A stretch of DNA of 64,000 bases from Eopsaltria australis (taxonomy: Eukaryota > Chordata > Aves > Passeriformes > Petroicidae), in contig JAVTVJ010000033.1 in the NCBI GenBank assembly GCA_034509425.1, forward strand, positions 1,488,001-1,552,000, in the 5' to 3' direction. Position 1 is the first letter of the stretch. Each line of letters opens with the position of its first letter. A program made the position numbers and the translations under genes. Under the pieces are notes generated by a model. It did no database searches and was not told the origin of the DNA. It was given only the letters and a program-made list of their open reading frames with translations. Of this stretch, positions 10,742 through 23,048 are shown one piece after another.

Positions 10742-13700
10742 AAATAAAACTTCAGTCTCTTAATGAAGTCTTCGTTAGTGAAATATGAATTTCCACTGTT
10801 TCAGTGTTCAGTCCAGTTAGAAACCCAGCCAAAGCCATATGGGTGTTTTAAAGCAAGTAAATATACCATATATTGGTGCAACAATACCTGTAGAAAAAAT
10901 CCATAATGTAGACAAACCTTTTGACAATATTCTTTTTTTAAATGTTTGCCCCAAAATGACAGCATTCTGAAAAAGACCTGTGGCTCAATAACCAGACCAG
11001 TAGGGAGTAGTGATAGTCGTGTACTTAAGTCAATATTCCAGCTTCTGTGCAAGGTTATGTTCACACAAAATTATTATTATTGTTATTGTCTTAGATCCAA
11101 CAATCAGCATATAAATGCACAGCAGACCCAGACTAATTCAGAGTCTAGAAAAAAGCTTTAGTAAGTCAAACTAAAATTTCTAATAGAAATACAGTTTGCA
11201 TAACACCTTTTGCTGCCAAATGAATGTAAATGGAAGTAACAATAATTTTTAAATACGCAATATAAAATAAAAAGGATAGTTATATGCTATAAATCATGAC
11301 TTATAATTACAGCTTATGTATAGTATGTTGCTTGAAATAATATGATTCTATTTTAATAATATATTTTACTATAATTTATATATAAATCTCTGCATATATA
11401 AGATAAAATTTAATTGGAAATCTCAGCTGATAGCATAAGCAGTGTTTTTGCTAAAGAGGTATATAAAACATTTGTCACTGATGAAATTAACATTCTGAAT
11501 ATCAATAATAATTACTAAGTGAAAAATTCCCTCTATTTACCCATAGAAATCTTTCCCCATAAACAAATAACTCTTCAGTAAATTCATCCAAATAATCAAA
11601 CAAAAAGACTGAGCAAAAGACCAACCACATAAAACCTGTATACAGCACAGTGAGGTGGAACAGAGGTTGCTCAGAGTTTATCGGCCAAGCTCTGGAAAGT
11701 GAAACACAAAGGCATCATCGGGAAACTCCTATAATTGAGAAGTAGGATCTTTTGCTGAAGCTGAGCTCTATGCTGATATGTTTGCCTGTTACACCTTCCA
11801 AATTAGTTAAAAGTTTTTTTGGATATGTTGACAGATTAAAGTACTAATAGTAGCATAAATGAGCCAGAGAACTTCCTACTTTCTGTCTTGTTCTGCCTGA
11901 AAATTATTTCAGTCTCTTTTTGATCCTTTTGCATAGGTCTGTTATACTTCAAACTTGCTTGAGTCAGAAGCAAACTGCTCTGCACATAGCAGGTGACATG
12001 GAGACAATTCAAAGGTTTACACATCACTATTATTTGCATATGTTTATTCTTTGGGCTGAGGAAACACCTAGCTGTTCATGTTGGATTTTTTAGCCTTCTC
12101 ATGTAGGCTGAGGAGGAGCAGCTGCTACATCTCAGTCTCTTATAATGAGAACCATTGTGAACCTTATCTCCTATCTGAAAAATTCAAGGCTGTCAGGAGT
12201 AGCAGTAAGTCCTCTGTAGCAAATGATCTGAAGCTGAACACACTCTTCTCAATTATATGTGTGCCAACACACCTTCAAATAAGAGGTCTCTTACCTCAGC
12301 AAGTGTTTTGTCAGTAAAACACATTTAGTTTGCTTTCGCTCAGATCATGCTCATCTCAGATCTGATTCCTATGTCACGGATGCATTGAAGCTCTAGAATC
12401 TAACTTGAATGAAAATGTAAACATAGACCCTGAATAAGCTCAAGAAAGCTGATAACATATGTAATGCCCAATCTCCTATGATTTGCCTCAAAGTTGCACA
12501 GAGGTGTTCATTGGGAGAGACAGTTGTTATTTACTTGACAGCATTTTCTCTTCATTTGCCCAGCAGTATTCATTAGTCTAAATTTCTAAATAAGATTTCA
12601 TTAAGGGAGCTTTTCATGTGAAAAAAAGGTGAAATGAGACAAGTTGAGCTGTGGGCAATCGTTATTTAGAACTAAAAATTATTTGGAGGGGTACTTTCTG
12701 GTCTTTCTTTCAAAATCAAGTAAAATATACCATTTTTATGAAACTATGTTTTAGGTTCTGAACTAGGGTAGTATGCCAGAAAGAATTTGGAAAAGATGAA
12801 TTTTATAACCCAGAGCTTTGGCAGCTTGAATGGGCTGTGAAAGACCCACAGAAGACATATATCCTTATGTGGTTTAACTTCTCCCCTCTGTTTCTCTCTC
12901 CAACATCTAAACAGAGGTGGTGGCAAGTCTGTCTTGGATATATTGCTCTCTACCTCTGAAAACAGGTCCCTTTGGTAGACTGCTTAAAAGTCTTAATTTT
13001 GTTTCAGCATGGAATTAAACTTGTACTTGGAGACATTAATATTAAAAAATAAAAGGATTTTTTTTAAGATTCCTGTTCATGTCTCTAAATGTGAAAAATT
13101 AGCTTGAAATATCCTACACCATATGTGTAAGTTGTTATTAGCAGACTCATTGGTTATGAAAGAGAGTTCTCTGATATCCCTCTGGAGGTAAGTAATAGAT
13201 ATCTGGGAAACAGCCATCTCTGATACTAGTTCCCATTTCTTTGTCAGGACTTATCACACAAGGAAATATGACATGAAGGAGCAGAATCTCATTGGGTGTC
13301 AAGTTCAATATTTCCTTATGCTCAAAGTGGACTCTGAAACAATAACTGACAAAGAGAGAGATGAGCCAGTTTGATCATTTCACCAGCCTCTAAGGGAGAA
13401 ATGTGTCAATGGGGTACAATATGTGCTCCTATTATTAACTTAGGACCCTAATTTTCATTTCTTTTCCTGCTTCCAGAGGAAGACAGATGACCAATATTCA
13501 GAGGAATTTCCCATCACACCAGTGTCTTTTATCGTCTAAAGATCTCTGAAAAAAATTATCTAGGAATCTTAGCTTCTGAGAAAAAAAAAAAAACAAAACA
13601 CCTGATAGTCCAGTTTATTTATGTTTACATGAAATTACTCTCTTACACAAATCTAAATATCATTTTAGAGCACCAGGTTCTAAAAGAATTAAGAACATGT

Positions 13701-16700
13701 CCCATTCAGTTATTTGCATGCTTGGGCATACACAAATACCTTCATGCAGAAACACACTTTTCTTAATGCTTCCATAAGGATAAGAATTTATTTTTTTTTA
13801 CATGCTTAGAAATAAATTATGCAGTGATAGGTATATTATAGTTACAGAAAAATGCAGATGCCCCCTCCTTTCTTCCTCTTACTTGCCCTTAGCTTTTTTA
13901 CATGACAACACAACTGAACTCATTGGTGTTGATATTTTTAATAGCTACCACTAAAAGCAAAGATGGGATTAATTTGTGTGAATCTTTCAAATCCAAGTTC
14001 TTACAAAGAGGCCACCAATAGTTAATGCTATTAGGGGCAGTAACACCAAACCCATGCAACTTTATTTCTAGAAAATCATCAACAGACACTGTAAAGATAA
14101 TGTATTGTTCATTTGTAGTGTACAAATAGATTGATATAAATGAAATTTATGGCATTTACAGGTAACTAAGTCTGACTAAATTTATAAGACTTAAGATGCT
14201 CAACTGTGCTAGAAGTATTGATTGATAACATTACAATTGTCTGTGGCTTTTGGGTCTATCAAGGTAACAAGTTAAAAAAATTATGACACAAAGATTTGTA
14301 TAGAAGTTTTTTGTGTAGTAAGAGGGTCAAACCCACAAGAATCATGTTTATTTGTACTAAAGACAGTACATAGCCATTGATCTTTCCAAAAAAAAATACA
14401 CATAATGCTGGATCCAATTCTAGCCCAAATGCTTCATTTAGCATCTGCATATAGCTCTCATTTCTACTAAATTTAAAGGATTGTTATAATTGCTATTCCT
14501 TAATTTTTAATTAATTTTTATTACCTCTGGAAATATTTAGTTAATCAAATAAATAACACAGCAAGTGGTACCTATTATCAAAGAACATCTTCATGACAAT
14601 GGAAACATTAATAATAAACCCACAGATGATGGAAATGGTACAATGACACTTTCAATGGAAGGATGACTTAAGTATAAAACAATGGTTACTCAGTAACCTG
14701 AGAACAGAAATAGAAATATCTGGATATTACAGATAATTTTTAAACCAATAGTGATTTAACTGCTGCAAACCCTCATGTAAGGTGAAAAAGTATTGTAGTC
14801 CATATTTAGAGATGGGGAAAATGAGGCACCATAAATTTAGGTGTCTCCATCTTGATGTGTCAAAGCTCAAAAACTTGTGCTTTTGTCTTTGAGTTGATGA
14901 TCTCTTACAGCTCTAATCATGAAACATAGAGTAGTATTTTTATCCACTAAGAACACTCTTTTCCACTTTTTTTTCAATCTGGATTGAAAGGGTGATTCTT
15001 CATCCACTTTTCCATTTTGAAGATTACATCTTGGCTTTTGTAGTGAAAGATGCTTTTTGTCATATTATGCTTGATATTTTATAGTTTCCACTGTACTGCG
15101 TGGAAGGACCATTCAGCCTGAAATTCTTTATTTACTCTTTTGTCAGTCTCTCACTAACAATCTGCTATTTATGTCTTCCTTTCTATTGTGATTAATAGTT
15201 TACACTGTATTTAGAATACTTTGAGCTACAGTCATTGTCATCACAATCCCTTTCAAAATTTCGTTCTATGTCTTCTGGCATTGCATGAATATTTGTGTTT
15301 GATCATTATTTCTTATGGGTATGCAGTGAAGATAGGTGGATGGAGTTTCTCAGTATATTTTATAGTAAATATTTTGCTTCTTGTGGTGCCATGGAAGTAT
15401 AGTACAGTGTGCTGGACACAATGATTGGAAATCACCCCAAAAAAAAAAAAAATAGGACTCTCCTTTCCACAAGTCTCTTTCAGTAATAGATCTATCACAT
15501 AGATGCTTTAACTGATCTAATCTAATTGCCCCAATTCAACCAGCCCACCCTTTTAATACCAAAAACAAATATTTTTTTTAGCAAGTTTCTTCTTCAAAAC
15601 TAAGACTTCTTACTGTACAATATGGGTCCTGAAGAACTGAGGTACTGGATTGAAGATAAAATCATCCCCTATAACAATACATTGCATACACACAACTCAC
15701 ACATGGCTCCTCTTTCACAGTTTTCTGGTGTAGCTTGCTGATAAGGAGATGTTAATAGTTAATATATATAACTTTTTTCTTCTCTTAGTAATGAAATTTA
15801 AAAATATGAAAAAGCTTGAGGAAATATATTGATAGAACAACAATACCTTTAGAAAAGGATTTACACACACTGTTAAAAATATAAACAGTAGCTTAAGGAA
15901 GTCAGTAGTTGTACCAAATACCAACCAGAACAGTATCGGTGACCGTAGCTTTAAGTGCTTCTTAAAAGTACAGCACTTTGAGAACATCCGTAATGGAACT
16001 TATGATTCCCCTCTGGACTTCCATATAGAAGTCTCAGTATAGTACAAATTTCCTTCTACTCTGCATGCTGATATCTCTATTTCTAAGAATACAGCTGTGA
16101 CCAAGGTTTTTTAAAAGCATTTAGAGACTTAAACACCTTAAATACCTTTTCCTAGTCAAAAGAGAGAGAAAAGTCCTTTGATGAGATTTCTGAAGAGCAG
16201 TAGAGACAGTCTTAGAAAGAGGCTGGATGAGGATTTACTGAGAACCAGGAAATGGATTTGAAATAGCACAATGCTAGGTGTTAGTGAAAGTGTCTGATAT
16301 GGTCCTTTCCTAAAATTACTGAGAAACACATAGAGGATTTTTTTATATGAGATTTCAGAATTTCTACTGGATAATGTGAAAAACAAATCTCGTTTCTCCT
16401 ACTATCAAGAGCTGTGGATGTTTATCATTACAAATGGAAAAAGTAGCTGGATAAAGAAAGGGGAGCACAAGTAAATTGTATGCAAAATATCCTCTTAGAG
16501 TTCTAATGTATCTCACCTAACCTATTTGCACCAGCTCTGTTTGTCTAGTTACAGACAGATGAATAATTCATTCTGTTATAATGTCAATTTATGAGTTTCC
16601 TGTACAGTAAATTTCGGGACAATCTGTGTTCTTAACTGTCTTAGTGAGTCCAGTCTACTGCTCTGTAGAAAGACTAGCAATACATCAGTATCTGGAAATT

Positions 16701-16739
16701 TGGATGATGCTTTTTAAATGGTACCTTCATCTGCTAATA
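10742..16739. other. AT-rich non-coding DNA, mostly unrecognised
   Basis: No gene was recognised. The interval 11220-11420 is extremely AT-rich (many taat/atat runs). A MIR-like relic is listed separately at about 14760-14890. Runs of A occur near 13580-13593 and 15438-15452. The open frames (60-90 codons) are unrelated to one another and lack domains. Confidence 0.5.
14760..14890. repeat. Possible MIR-like / ancient amniote SINE relic
   Basis: The segment contains gatggggaaaatgaggcacc, close to the 'gatggggaaactgaggcac' block shared by MIR and related tRNA-derived SINEs. A diverged downstream part follows. Only about 20-30 bases are convincing and the edges are guesses. A chance match is possible. 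Confidence 0.35.
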
Positions 16740-16744
16740 GTTAT
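16740..16744. repeat. Target-site duplication GTTAT (left copy)
   Basis: GTTAT directly precedes the LTR edge TGTAGTGGG and is repeated exactly after the LTR's other edge at 17529-17533. A five-base duplication is typical of ERVL (class III) integration. Counting the LTR's terminal A gives a six-base alternative (AGTTAT), which would fit class II. Confidence 0.8.
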
Positions 16745-17528
16745 TGTAGTGGGTTAGCCTTGGCCAGAAACATCACCCATCAGCTCACTTGCTCCCCTTC
16801 CTCACAGGATGGGGGAGATAATAGGAATGACAGAGCTTATGGGTCAAGAAAGAAAAGGGAAATCATTCACCAATTACTGTCATGGGCAGAACAGACTCTG
16901 CTTGGGGAAAATTGATTTAATTCATTGTCAGTTAGAAGTAGAGTTGTGTGTTGAGAAAACAAATGCAAACATTTAAATAATGCTTCCTCCCCTCCTCTTT
17001 CAAAGCTGAACTTCACACCTTTGCTCCCACGTTCTCTCTCCTCTAAGCCTCCTGTGCCTGAAGCTCCATGAACAGCACAGTGGGAAGGAGAATTGTTGTT
17101 GGGGTCAGTCTGTAAGAGTTCCTCTATACTGCTCCCCCCTCCTCACACCTTTCCTCTGCTCCAGACTGGCTCTCCATGTAGGTAGTATTTAGCTGCCCTG
17201 GTGTGGGGTCCATCATCGGCTATGGGTTCCATCATCGGCTGCAGCTCCATATCTGCTCCACCATGGTCCTCCATGATCCTCCATGAGGGAAAACATCTGC
17301 TCCTGTGCCTGCAGCACCTCCTCCCCCTCCTCCTTCTCTCACCTTGCTGTCTACAGGGCTGTTCACTCACACTTTCTTCCTTCCTTCTCATGTTTTTCCA
17401 GTGGTGCCACCATCTTGACAGAGGGGCTCAGTTGTGTCCTGCAGTGGGTCTGCTGGAAGAAACCCCTCTTCACACAAGCCACCTCTGCAGCCTCCTCCTG
17501 CCAAACTGTTGCCATTATTTCCAACACA
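16745..17528 (-). mobile_element. Complete solo LTR, avian ERVL-like, minus strand
   Basis: A 784-bp LTR with canonical TG...CA ends (plus-strand left edge TGTAGTGGGTTAGCC, right edge CCAACACA) sits between perfect GTTAT copies. On the minus strand it begins TGTGTTGG and carries the family's internal degenerate repeat. On the plus strand the repeat appears as two nearby copies of 'tccatcatcggct' around 17210-17240. 'ggtgccaccatcttgaca' marks the conserved 5' third. No internal retroviral sequence remains, so the provirus was lost by LTR-LTR recombination, leaving a solo LTR. Open frames inside it (for example plus 17201-17554 and minus 17143-17391) are by-products. The same family occurs at 9978 and 55370. 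Confidence 0.9.
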
Positions 17529-17533
17529 GTTAT
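17529..17533. repeat. Target-site duplication GTTAT (right copy)
   Basis: This is an exact copy of the five bases at 16740-16744. It marks the right junction of the solo LTR and shows that the element inserted as a unit and both edges survive. Confidence 0.8.
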
Positions 17534-17582
17534 CCAAAGAAAATGCTCAGCTAATTAGCTAACAGTGATAGAATGGACTCAA

Positions 17583-17698
17583 AGTTGGTTTTTGGGTTTT
17601 TTTTTTTGTTGTTGTTGTTTTGTTTTTTGTTTGGTTTTACTTCAGGTTTTTTGTTGTTTGTTTGTTTGTTTGTAGGGTTTCGGGTGGGGTTTATTTTT
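17583..17698 (+). repeat. T/G-rich low-complexity tract with (GTTT)n
   Basis: Long T runs alternate with G on the plus strand, including gttgttgttg and a short (GTTT)n run near 17655-17672. Similar strand-biased T/G tracts recur at 21.95, 23.05 and 28.02 kb, and A/C equivalents at 7.74, 30.63 and 36.87 kb. Confidence 0.85.
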
Positions 17699-18148
17699 TC
17701 ATGAATTAGCAATAAATAATAAGATGAGGTTTTCACTCATCTGTGTTTATCAATGCCTGATGTACAGTTTGTTGGACATTAATGATACAACTTTCTTTCC
17801 TTGGGCTCTGGCTGTGTTGTTATTTATAAAAGTTGTATGCTTTCAAGTAATGAGATAGCATTTGTTGTGAGTAATGGGAAGACTACACTATTATTCTTTT
17901 CCTCCTCTGAAGGTATGTTAGCAAAGCTAAGAATAATGGATATATATTGCATATATTTGGAAAAATAGAGGTTTCATGTAGAGTGCAAACATGCCCAAAA
18001 GCTTGCCATTTTTCTACTAGCTGGTCTAATAAAAATATTACCTCCTTCTTATAAATACATCTGGTTTCTATTTTTAGAACCCTATGATGGTTTACATGAC
18101 ATACTAATTAATTCTGCTTTATTTCTCTGCTCTATTTCTGTATAGACT
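17699..18148. other. Unique spacer between two LTRs
   Basis: About 450 bases of AT-rich DNA lie between the LTRs at 16745-17528 and 18149-18719. No repeat, gene or RNA was recognised in it. Confidence 0.55.
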
Positions 18149-18719
18149 TGTTCAGTTGTCCTTGGCAGGTACCCACCAAGATGCTCTATGACTTGCCTCC
18201 TCAGCTGGACAGGGGAGAGAAAATAAGATGGAAAGCAATTTGTAGGTTGAGATAAGTCAGTTTACTAAAGCAAAAGTGAAAGTTTGTGTGCACACAAACG
18301 AAGAGAAAAAAAAAGATTTTTTTTTTTCTCTACTTCCCATCAGCAAGCAGTGTCTGGCCACTTCCAGAGAAGCAAGGCTGCAGCACGTATAGTGGTTACT
18401 CCAGAAGGCAAAGTTTGTAAATAAACAATTCCACCCCTTCCTCTTAGCTTTTATATCTGAGCAGATGTCTTATGGTATGGGATAGCCCTTTGGTTAATAT
18501 GGGTCAGCTGTCCTAGATGTGTCCCATCCCAGGATCTTGGCCATCCCCAGCCTAATGCTGGGGGAATATTGGAGAGACAGTGCTGAGGCTGGGCCAGCCC
18601 CGCTCAGCAGGAGCCAAAACACTGCTGTGTTATCAACACCCTTCTGGCTACCAGTGCAGAGCACAGCCCTGCAAGGGCTGCTGCGGGAAGATGAACTCGT
18701 TTCAGCTAGACCCAATACA
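18149..18719 (-). mobile_element. Near-complete solo LTR of a second bird ERV family, minus strand
   Basis: On the minus strand this reads from TGTATTGGGTCTAGCTG to a 3' end around 'ggtgggtacctgccaag'. Landmarks on the plus strand are cagctggacaggggagag, cttcccatcagcaag, cttcctcttagcttttat, ggtatgggatagccctttgg, gggtcagctgtcc and gttatcaacaccctt; all are familiar from abundant bird LTRs. Its 3' ~80 bases resemble the ERVL-like family seen at 9978 and 16745, while the rest resembles the TGTGCTGGTTT-type family seen at 29966, so this subfamily looks mosaic. No clear target-site duplication was found, and the edges are good to about 10 bases. Minus frame 18494-18829 is a by-product. Confidence 0.82.
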
Positions 18720-20736
18720 ACAGGATACGGGCTACAAAAAGCCTCTTGCTGGACTCCCCTCTCAGCATGACACTGAATTTGAGGATTGACTGTAGCTACT
18801 ATATGCTGCCCAGTGCAAGTACAGCGCACTGCTGAACATCCAGCTCTGGCTCAGATCTGCTGTCAGAGCTTGTTAAAGCATTCTCGCCTTCCACTATATG
18901 GTAATTTTCACATAACAATAGAAAACAGATGTTTTGAATAGATAATGAAATTTCAATTCTGAAGTAAATAAGTGCAACATTTTCAACTTCATTTAAGTGA
19001 GATGCTTTGAATGCTTTTATCTCATCGAATGTGTATATCTAGAAGTTAGAAAAAAATCCTTATTTGCTGACAATATTACCTGAAAGTATTTCTTGTCCCT
19101 GCAGAGCCATATTTTTTTCTACCCCAATCTGTACTGCACTCTTTAACCCTATGGTTTACTGAAACATCAAACCAATTGTGTGGAAAAACTGTCTAAGTCA
19201 AATTGGCAACTATATACTTCAGATATCACAGATTAAGTATCTAATTTTCAGCTCATTGTTTTAGTTCCCATTTTATATTCTAAAGAAAGAAATAGGCATC
19301 CCTGCAAGGTGATTTATCTCATCTTGAGCTGTCTATTTTGCCTCAGTGGTATAAAGGGATCCAGCTTTACCTTAGACAAGTAACTTTTAGACAATGAGTC
19401 TGGATGAGATGAACAACATGATACATGAATGTAGCTTTAAGAACTGAAAATTAATCTGAGCTTTGCTATAGAAACAGTTGGTATATTGCTTACTCATCCT
19501 TAATTCATTCTGAAATTGACTTCTAAGATCTATTAAAAATCCCACAATAATTAAAACATTTGGGTGTTGACAAACCATATTTGTGTGGGTCATAAATTAT
19601 TGTAAGTTCCTTAGCCTTCTATGCCTGTCAGTGTTCTTAGTTTCTTTTTGAAGGTGGAGGATTTTTTCTTCCATTATCTGATGCAAGTACATGGGCTGTG
19701 CATGAATCAGAGGATATCTTCTCTCTAACTTTCTTTTATTACTCTTTCCCTAGGTGCTGAACCCTCCCGTTCACCTGTTTTTATGGTGCTCTATTTCTTA
19801 CAAGGCCAGCATCCTGCAAAGAAAGGAGGAAATAGTTCTTTTTTTTTGGAAATTTGCATGTGAACACTAGCTACAAGACAAGTAAATGCACATTCACCAT
19901 AAGCACAGTTCATGGAGTGATGAGGACACAGCCTCAGAGGGAATGATTGTTTCACAACAAGGAGCTCATGCATTTAAAATTGCTCAGCACCTGGGCTTGA
20001 AATGAGTCCATGCTCCTGTTGCTTAATGCTGTCGCACAGTAGTTTTGGCACCAAGACTGACAGCTTGAAGGGTTATTCACAAAATCATGTAGCATGTTAA
20101 ATTCTGGTAATGTATTTTTTCCCTTCTCTGGCAAGATTGCAAGAAAAAAAATGGCTGTATCTTTGTAGATGTGCATCTGGCTAAAGGGCAAAGCCTGGCT
20201 ATCAACTTTATCACTATTAATCTATAGTTTTGGGATTTGCACCTTACTTAGTCAACATTAAGCTGAATCTCATTTTTGCCTTATGAAAATAATTTCTTTC
20301 CCACCTAAGGGCTGAATGCATGTGCATATGATTTTCAGACATTGTCTTGAATAAGTTTTGACTGCTTTGGTAATCTAAAATTTTTACAAATATGAAAGCT
20401 GATAGCTGCCTGCAAATACAGATGCTCTCTTATGAGTGCACATAGAAGATCAGACTAAGTGTTTAGACAAGTACCTCTTTGCTGTAAATGATTTGTGGTG
20501 GATACATAGAGAAAGTATAATTAATCAGGCCCTCACATACTCTCCTGCCTTTAACTTGAGGCCTTCTTTGACTATTTGGTACTGCAAAAGAACAGGGGAA
20601 AGTTTTAGGGTGGGAGGGTGAATCAGGTGGGTGCAGTGTTGACAAAAAGAGAGTTCTGGCACAAAGTTTGATCATGAATTCTTTCTTGGAACTGCCCTGC
20701 TACTACAATTGCCAGCTTCTTCCACTTCTGTTTAGG
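18720..20736. other. AT-rich non-coding DNA, nothing recognised
   Basis: No transposon family, RNA gene or credible coding frame was recognised in these two kilobases. Several short frames of 60-80 codons exist on both strands without any domain. Confidence 0.55.
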
Positions 20737-20800
20737 CAGCCACCATTGGTTCCTGTCAGAAACAGGATACTGGAAAAAGTGGATAGTCTGACTAGTAAGG
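20737..20800 (+). mobile_element. Diverged CR1/L3-type LINE 3' tail
   Basis: The plus strand has 'cagccaccattggttcctg' followed by 'gaaacaggatactgg' and 'gtctgactagtaagg'. This resembles the 3' tail common in older reptile and bird CR1-type LINEs ('gagacaggatactgggct ... ggtctgacc'). Only about 60 bases match and they are diverged. It lies 30 bases from a CR1 tail in the opposite orientation. Confidence 0.45.
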
Positions 20801-20830
20801 AACTTTTAAAAAATAAATAGAAAATTGTAG

Positions 20831-21650
20831 TATCATAGGATCACAGAACACTGTGGGCTAGGTGGTACTTCAGGCCGTCTCTAGTTCAACATCAAACCTG
20901 CTTTAGCTATGAGGTCAGACCAGGTTACTCAAGTCTTTATCCAGTTGGGTCTTGAAAAACTCCAAGGTTAAAAACTGCAGCCTCTCTGGGAAACTGTCCC
21001 ACCCCTTTATTGTCTTCATAGTAAAAAGTATTCTCCATAGAACCAGTATGTTGTATTCAACTTATGTCTTCTACACAATTTATGTTCATTGTCTTTTGTC
21101 CTCCCACACTGCACCACCATTCAGATCCTGGCTCTACCTTCTGGCTGAAGAAGCTGAACTCATCCTTAGCAGGGGTAAGGGGAGATTGCAGCAACAAACT
21201 GGCCTCAGTATATGGTCTAATAGGTAATACATAGAGGGGAGCAATCACTTCTCTTGAACTATTGGCCATTTTCCAAGAAAACTGTTGGCCCACACTGAGC
21301 CAACCTGGGTTGTATGACATCCCCATGTACTTTTCACAAGAGCTACTCCCCAGCTGGTCAGTCCCCAATTTGCAATCAGTTCTTCCTTCTAGGAGCAGGA
21401 GTTTGCAATAGTCCTTGTTGGTTTTCATACTGTTGGCCCATTCCTGCAGCGTGTGCCAAGTGCCCCTCTACAGCAGCACACTACCCCTAAGCATGTCACA
21501 GTTTGGTGTCATCTGCAAACTCTGTGAGAGCTCACTCTTTCATGTCCTGCAGGCCACAGATAAAGATGCTAACAGGACAAATTGGAACACAGACTCATGC
21601 AGAACTCTTCTTGTTACCAGGGTTCTGGTAGAATGTAACAACACCAATGA
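20831..21650 (-). mobile_element. 5'-truncated CR1 LINE, minus strand
   Basis: The left edge 'atcataggatcacagaa' is the reverse complement of the CR1 3' terminus. CR1 blocks follow: 'ctagttcaacatcaaacc', 'tctgggaaactgtccca', 'tttggtgtcatctgcaaac' and 'aaagatgctaacaggaca'. The copy is strongly diverged and its frame is broken. Frames at minus 21057-21428 and plus 21415-21705 are remnants or chance. The 5' boundary is approximate. Confidence 0.85.
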
Positions 21651-23045
21651 GAAGAGACTGCACATAGGACAAAGACGCCAGTTCTACAGGATTGACATGA
21701 CTTGATGATCAAACATTTATTTGAGAAACCTTCAAAAGGGAAAATAGGGTGAGACTTTATGTTTGTTCTATGGAATCATACTGTAATGCATAGAAAACAC
21801 ACCTACTTTTGCTGCAAGTAAGAGTCATCAGAACAAAGAGTCATCAAGTTAGGGCACCTTTCACAACTTCTGTATTGCCTTTATTCTTTCCTGTCCATAA
21901 ACAAATGTGGGATATTTATTTCACTTAGAGGTATATATAGGATTTGGGGGTTTTTTTGGGTTTTTTTTCTTTTTTGAATGGTTTTGAAAACAACATAAAA
22001 CATGAAAAAAATATCAACAAAATCAATATTGCTTGTTATTTGAAGGACATTTGCTAAGCATCTGGAATGTCTAATATACAAGAAGCTGAATTTTATTTGG
22101 CTAAGCATAGAACTGTATGTAGCATTGCAGTCCTGGGTTTGAATATATAATGAGATTTTTTTAAAATCTGAATTTTTACATTAGAGAACTAAATACTAAA
22201 AGTTGTACATTCATGAAAGACAAAAGACATGTGCTTAAAAATCACAAAAACAGAAGTTACTGTTTAACTATTTATTGTTATTATTTATTATTTATTTATT
22301 ATTAACTTCTTGCAGGCCAGAAAAGTGTCTCAGCATTTTTCAGTATTTTGTATTCAATTATTAAAATATTTTCATTTAAGAAACTGCACATTTAAAAAAT
22401 AATGTACTTAGTGAAATTACAAATTGTTTTAACAGACAACAACATTAAGCTGAGCATATTGTAATACTCTTATCTCAAATTATGGCTAGAAGAGAAGCAA
22501 AATAATGTTATTGAGATATAAGTCCTTGATATCTCACTTGGTTTTTATTTAGGAGTGGAGAGTCCAGTTTTTTGAAGTGCCTGTACAGGATGAACAGTGC
22601 TTTGCCAGATTCTTGATAGTTATCTAGGCTTTGGTCTCTCAGTTTTGAGGTCAGAGCATTAACACATTTGCATTATAAAAAGAAAGAAAACTTGTTTGGA
22701 ATCCCAATATATATTTCATCTGGTTTAAAGCCTTAATCCTGGATTCTGACTGCTGTGTGGTTTTAAGAGTATTAGTACAGATTTGTACAAAATGGCTTGA
22801 TACTGCATGTGTAAGCACTTTCCATCAACAACAGAAAGTTAAATAAAAAAGAAATAAACCTAGGTCAGGGTTAACAGGGTCTAACTGCTGAAGCCCTGGA
22901 AAGACCAGATGGCTGTGTGAAACAACTGTATTGCTTTCTTGCTATTGTTCTGGATACAGCTTTTCAATCAAAGAGCTTTTATCTCTATTTTTGAAAAAAA
23001 AGAGTACATAAAGAATCCATGTCAAAGTCTAGTTTGAAAGCTCTT
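21651..23045. other. AT-rich non-coding DNA with simple repeats
   Basis: A T/G-rich patch lies at about 21944-21975, and a (TTA/TTTA)n-like patch at about 22268-22305. No gene or transposon family was recognised. Confidence 0.55.
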
Positions 23046-23048
23046 AGG

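Noticed and set aside
17143..17558. Overlapping frames of 82-117 codons on both strands
   Set aside because: All lie inside the solo LTR at 16745-17528 or just beyond its edge; the LTR is non-coding and the frames agree with no retroviral protein.
18494..18829. 111-codon minus frame and two plus frames
   Set aside because: Mostly inside the LTR at 18149-18719; GC-rich LTR DNA is short of stop codons.
21057..21705. Frames of 123 (minus) and 96 (plus) codons
   Set aside because: They fall within a decayed CR1 copy; they are at best broken remnants, not genes.
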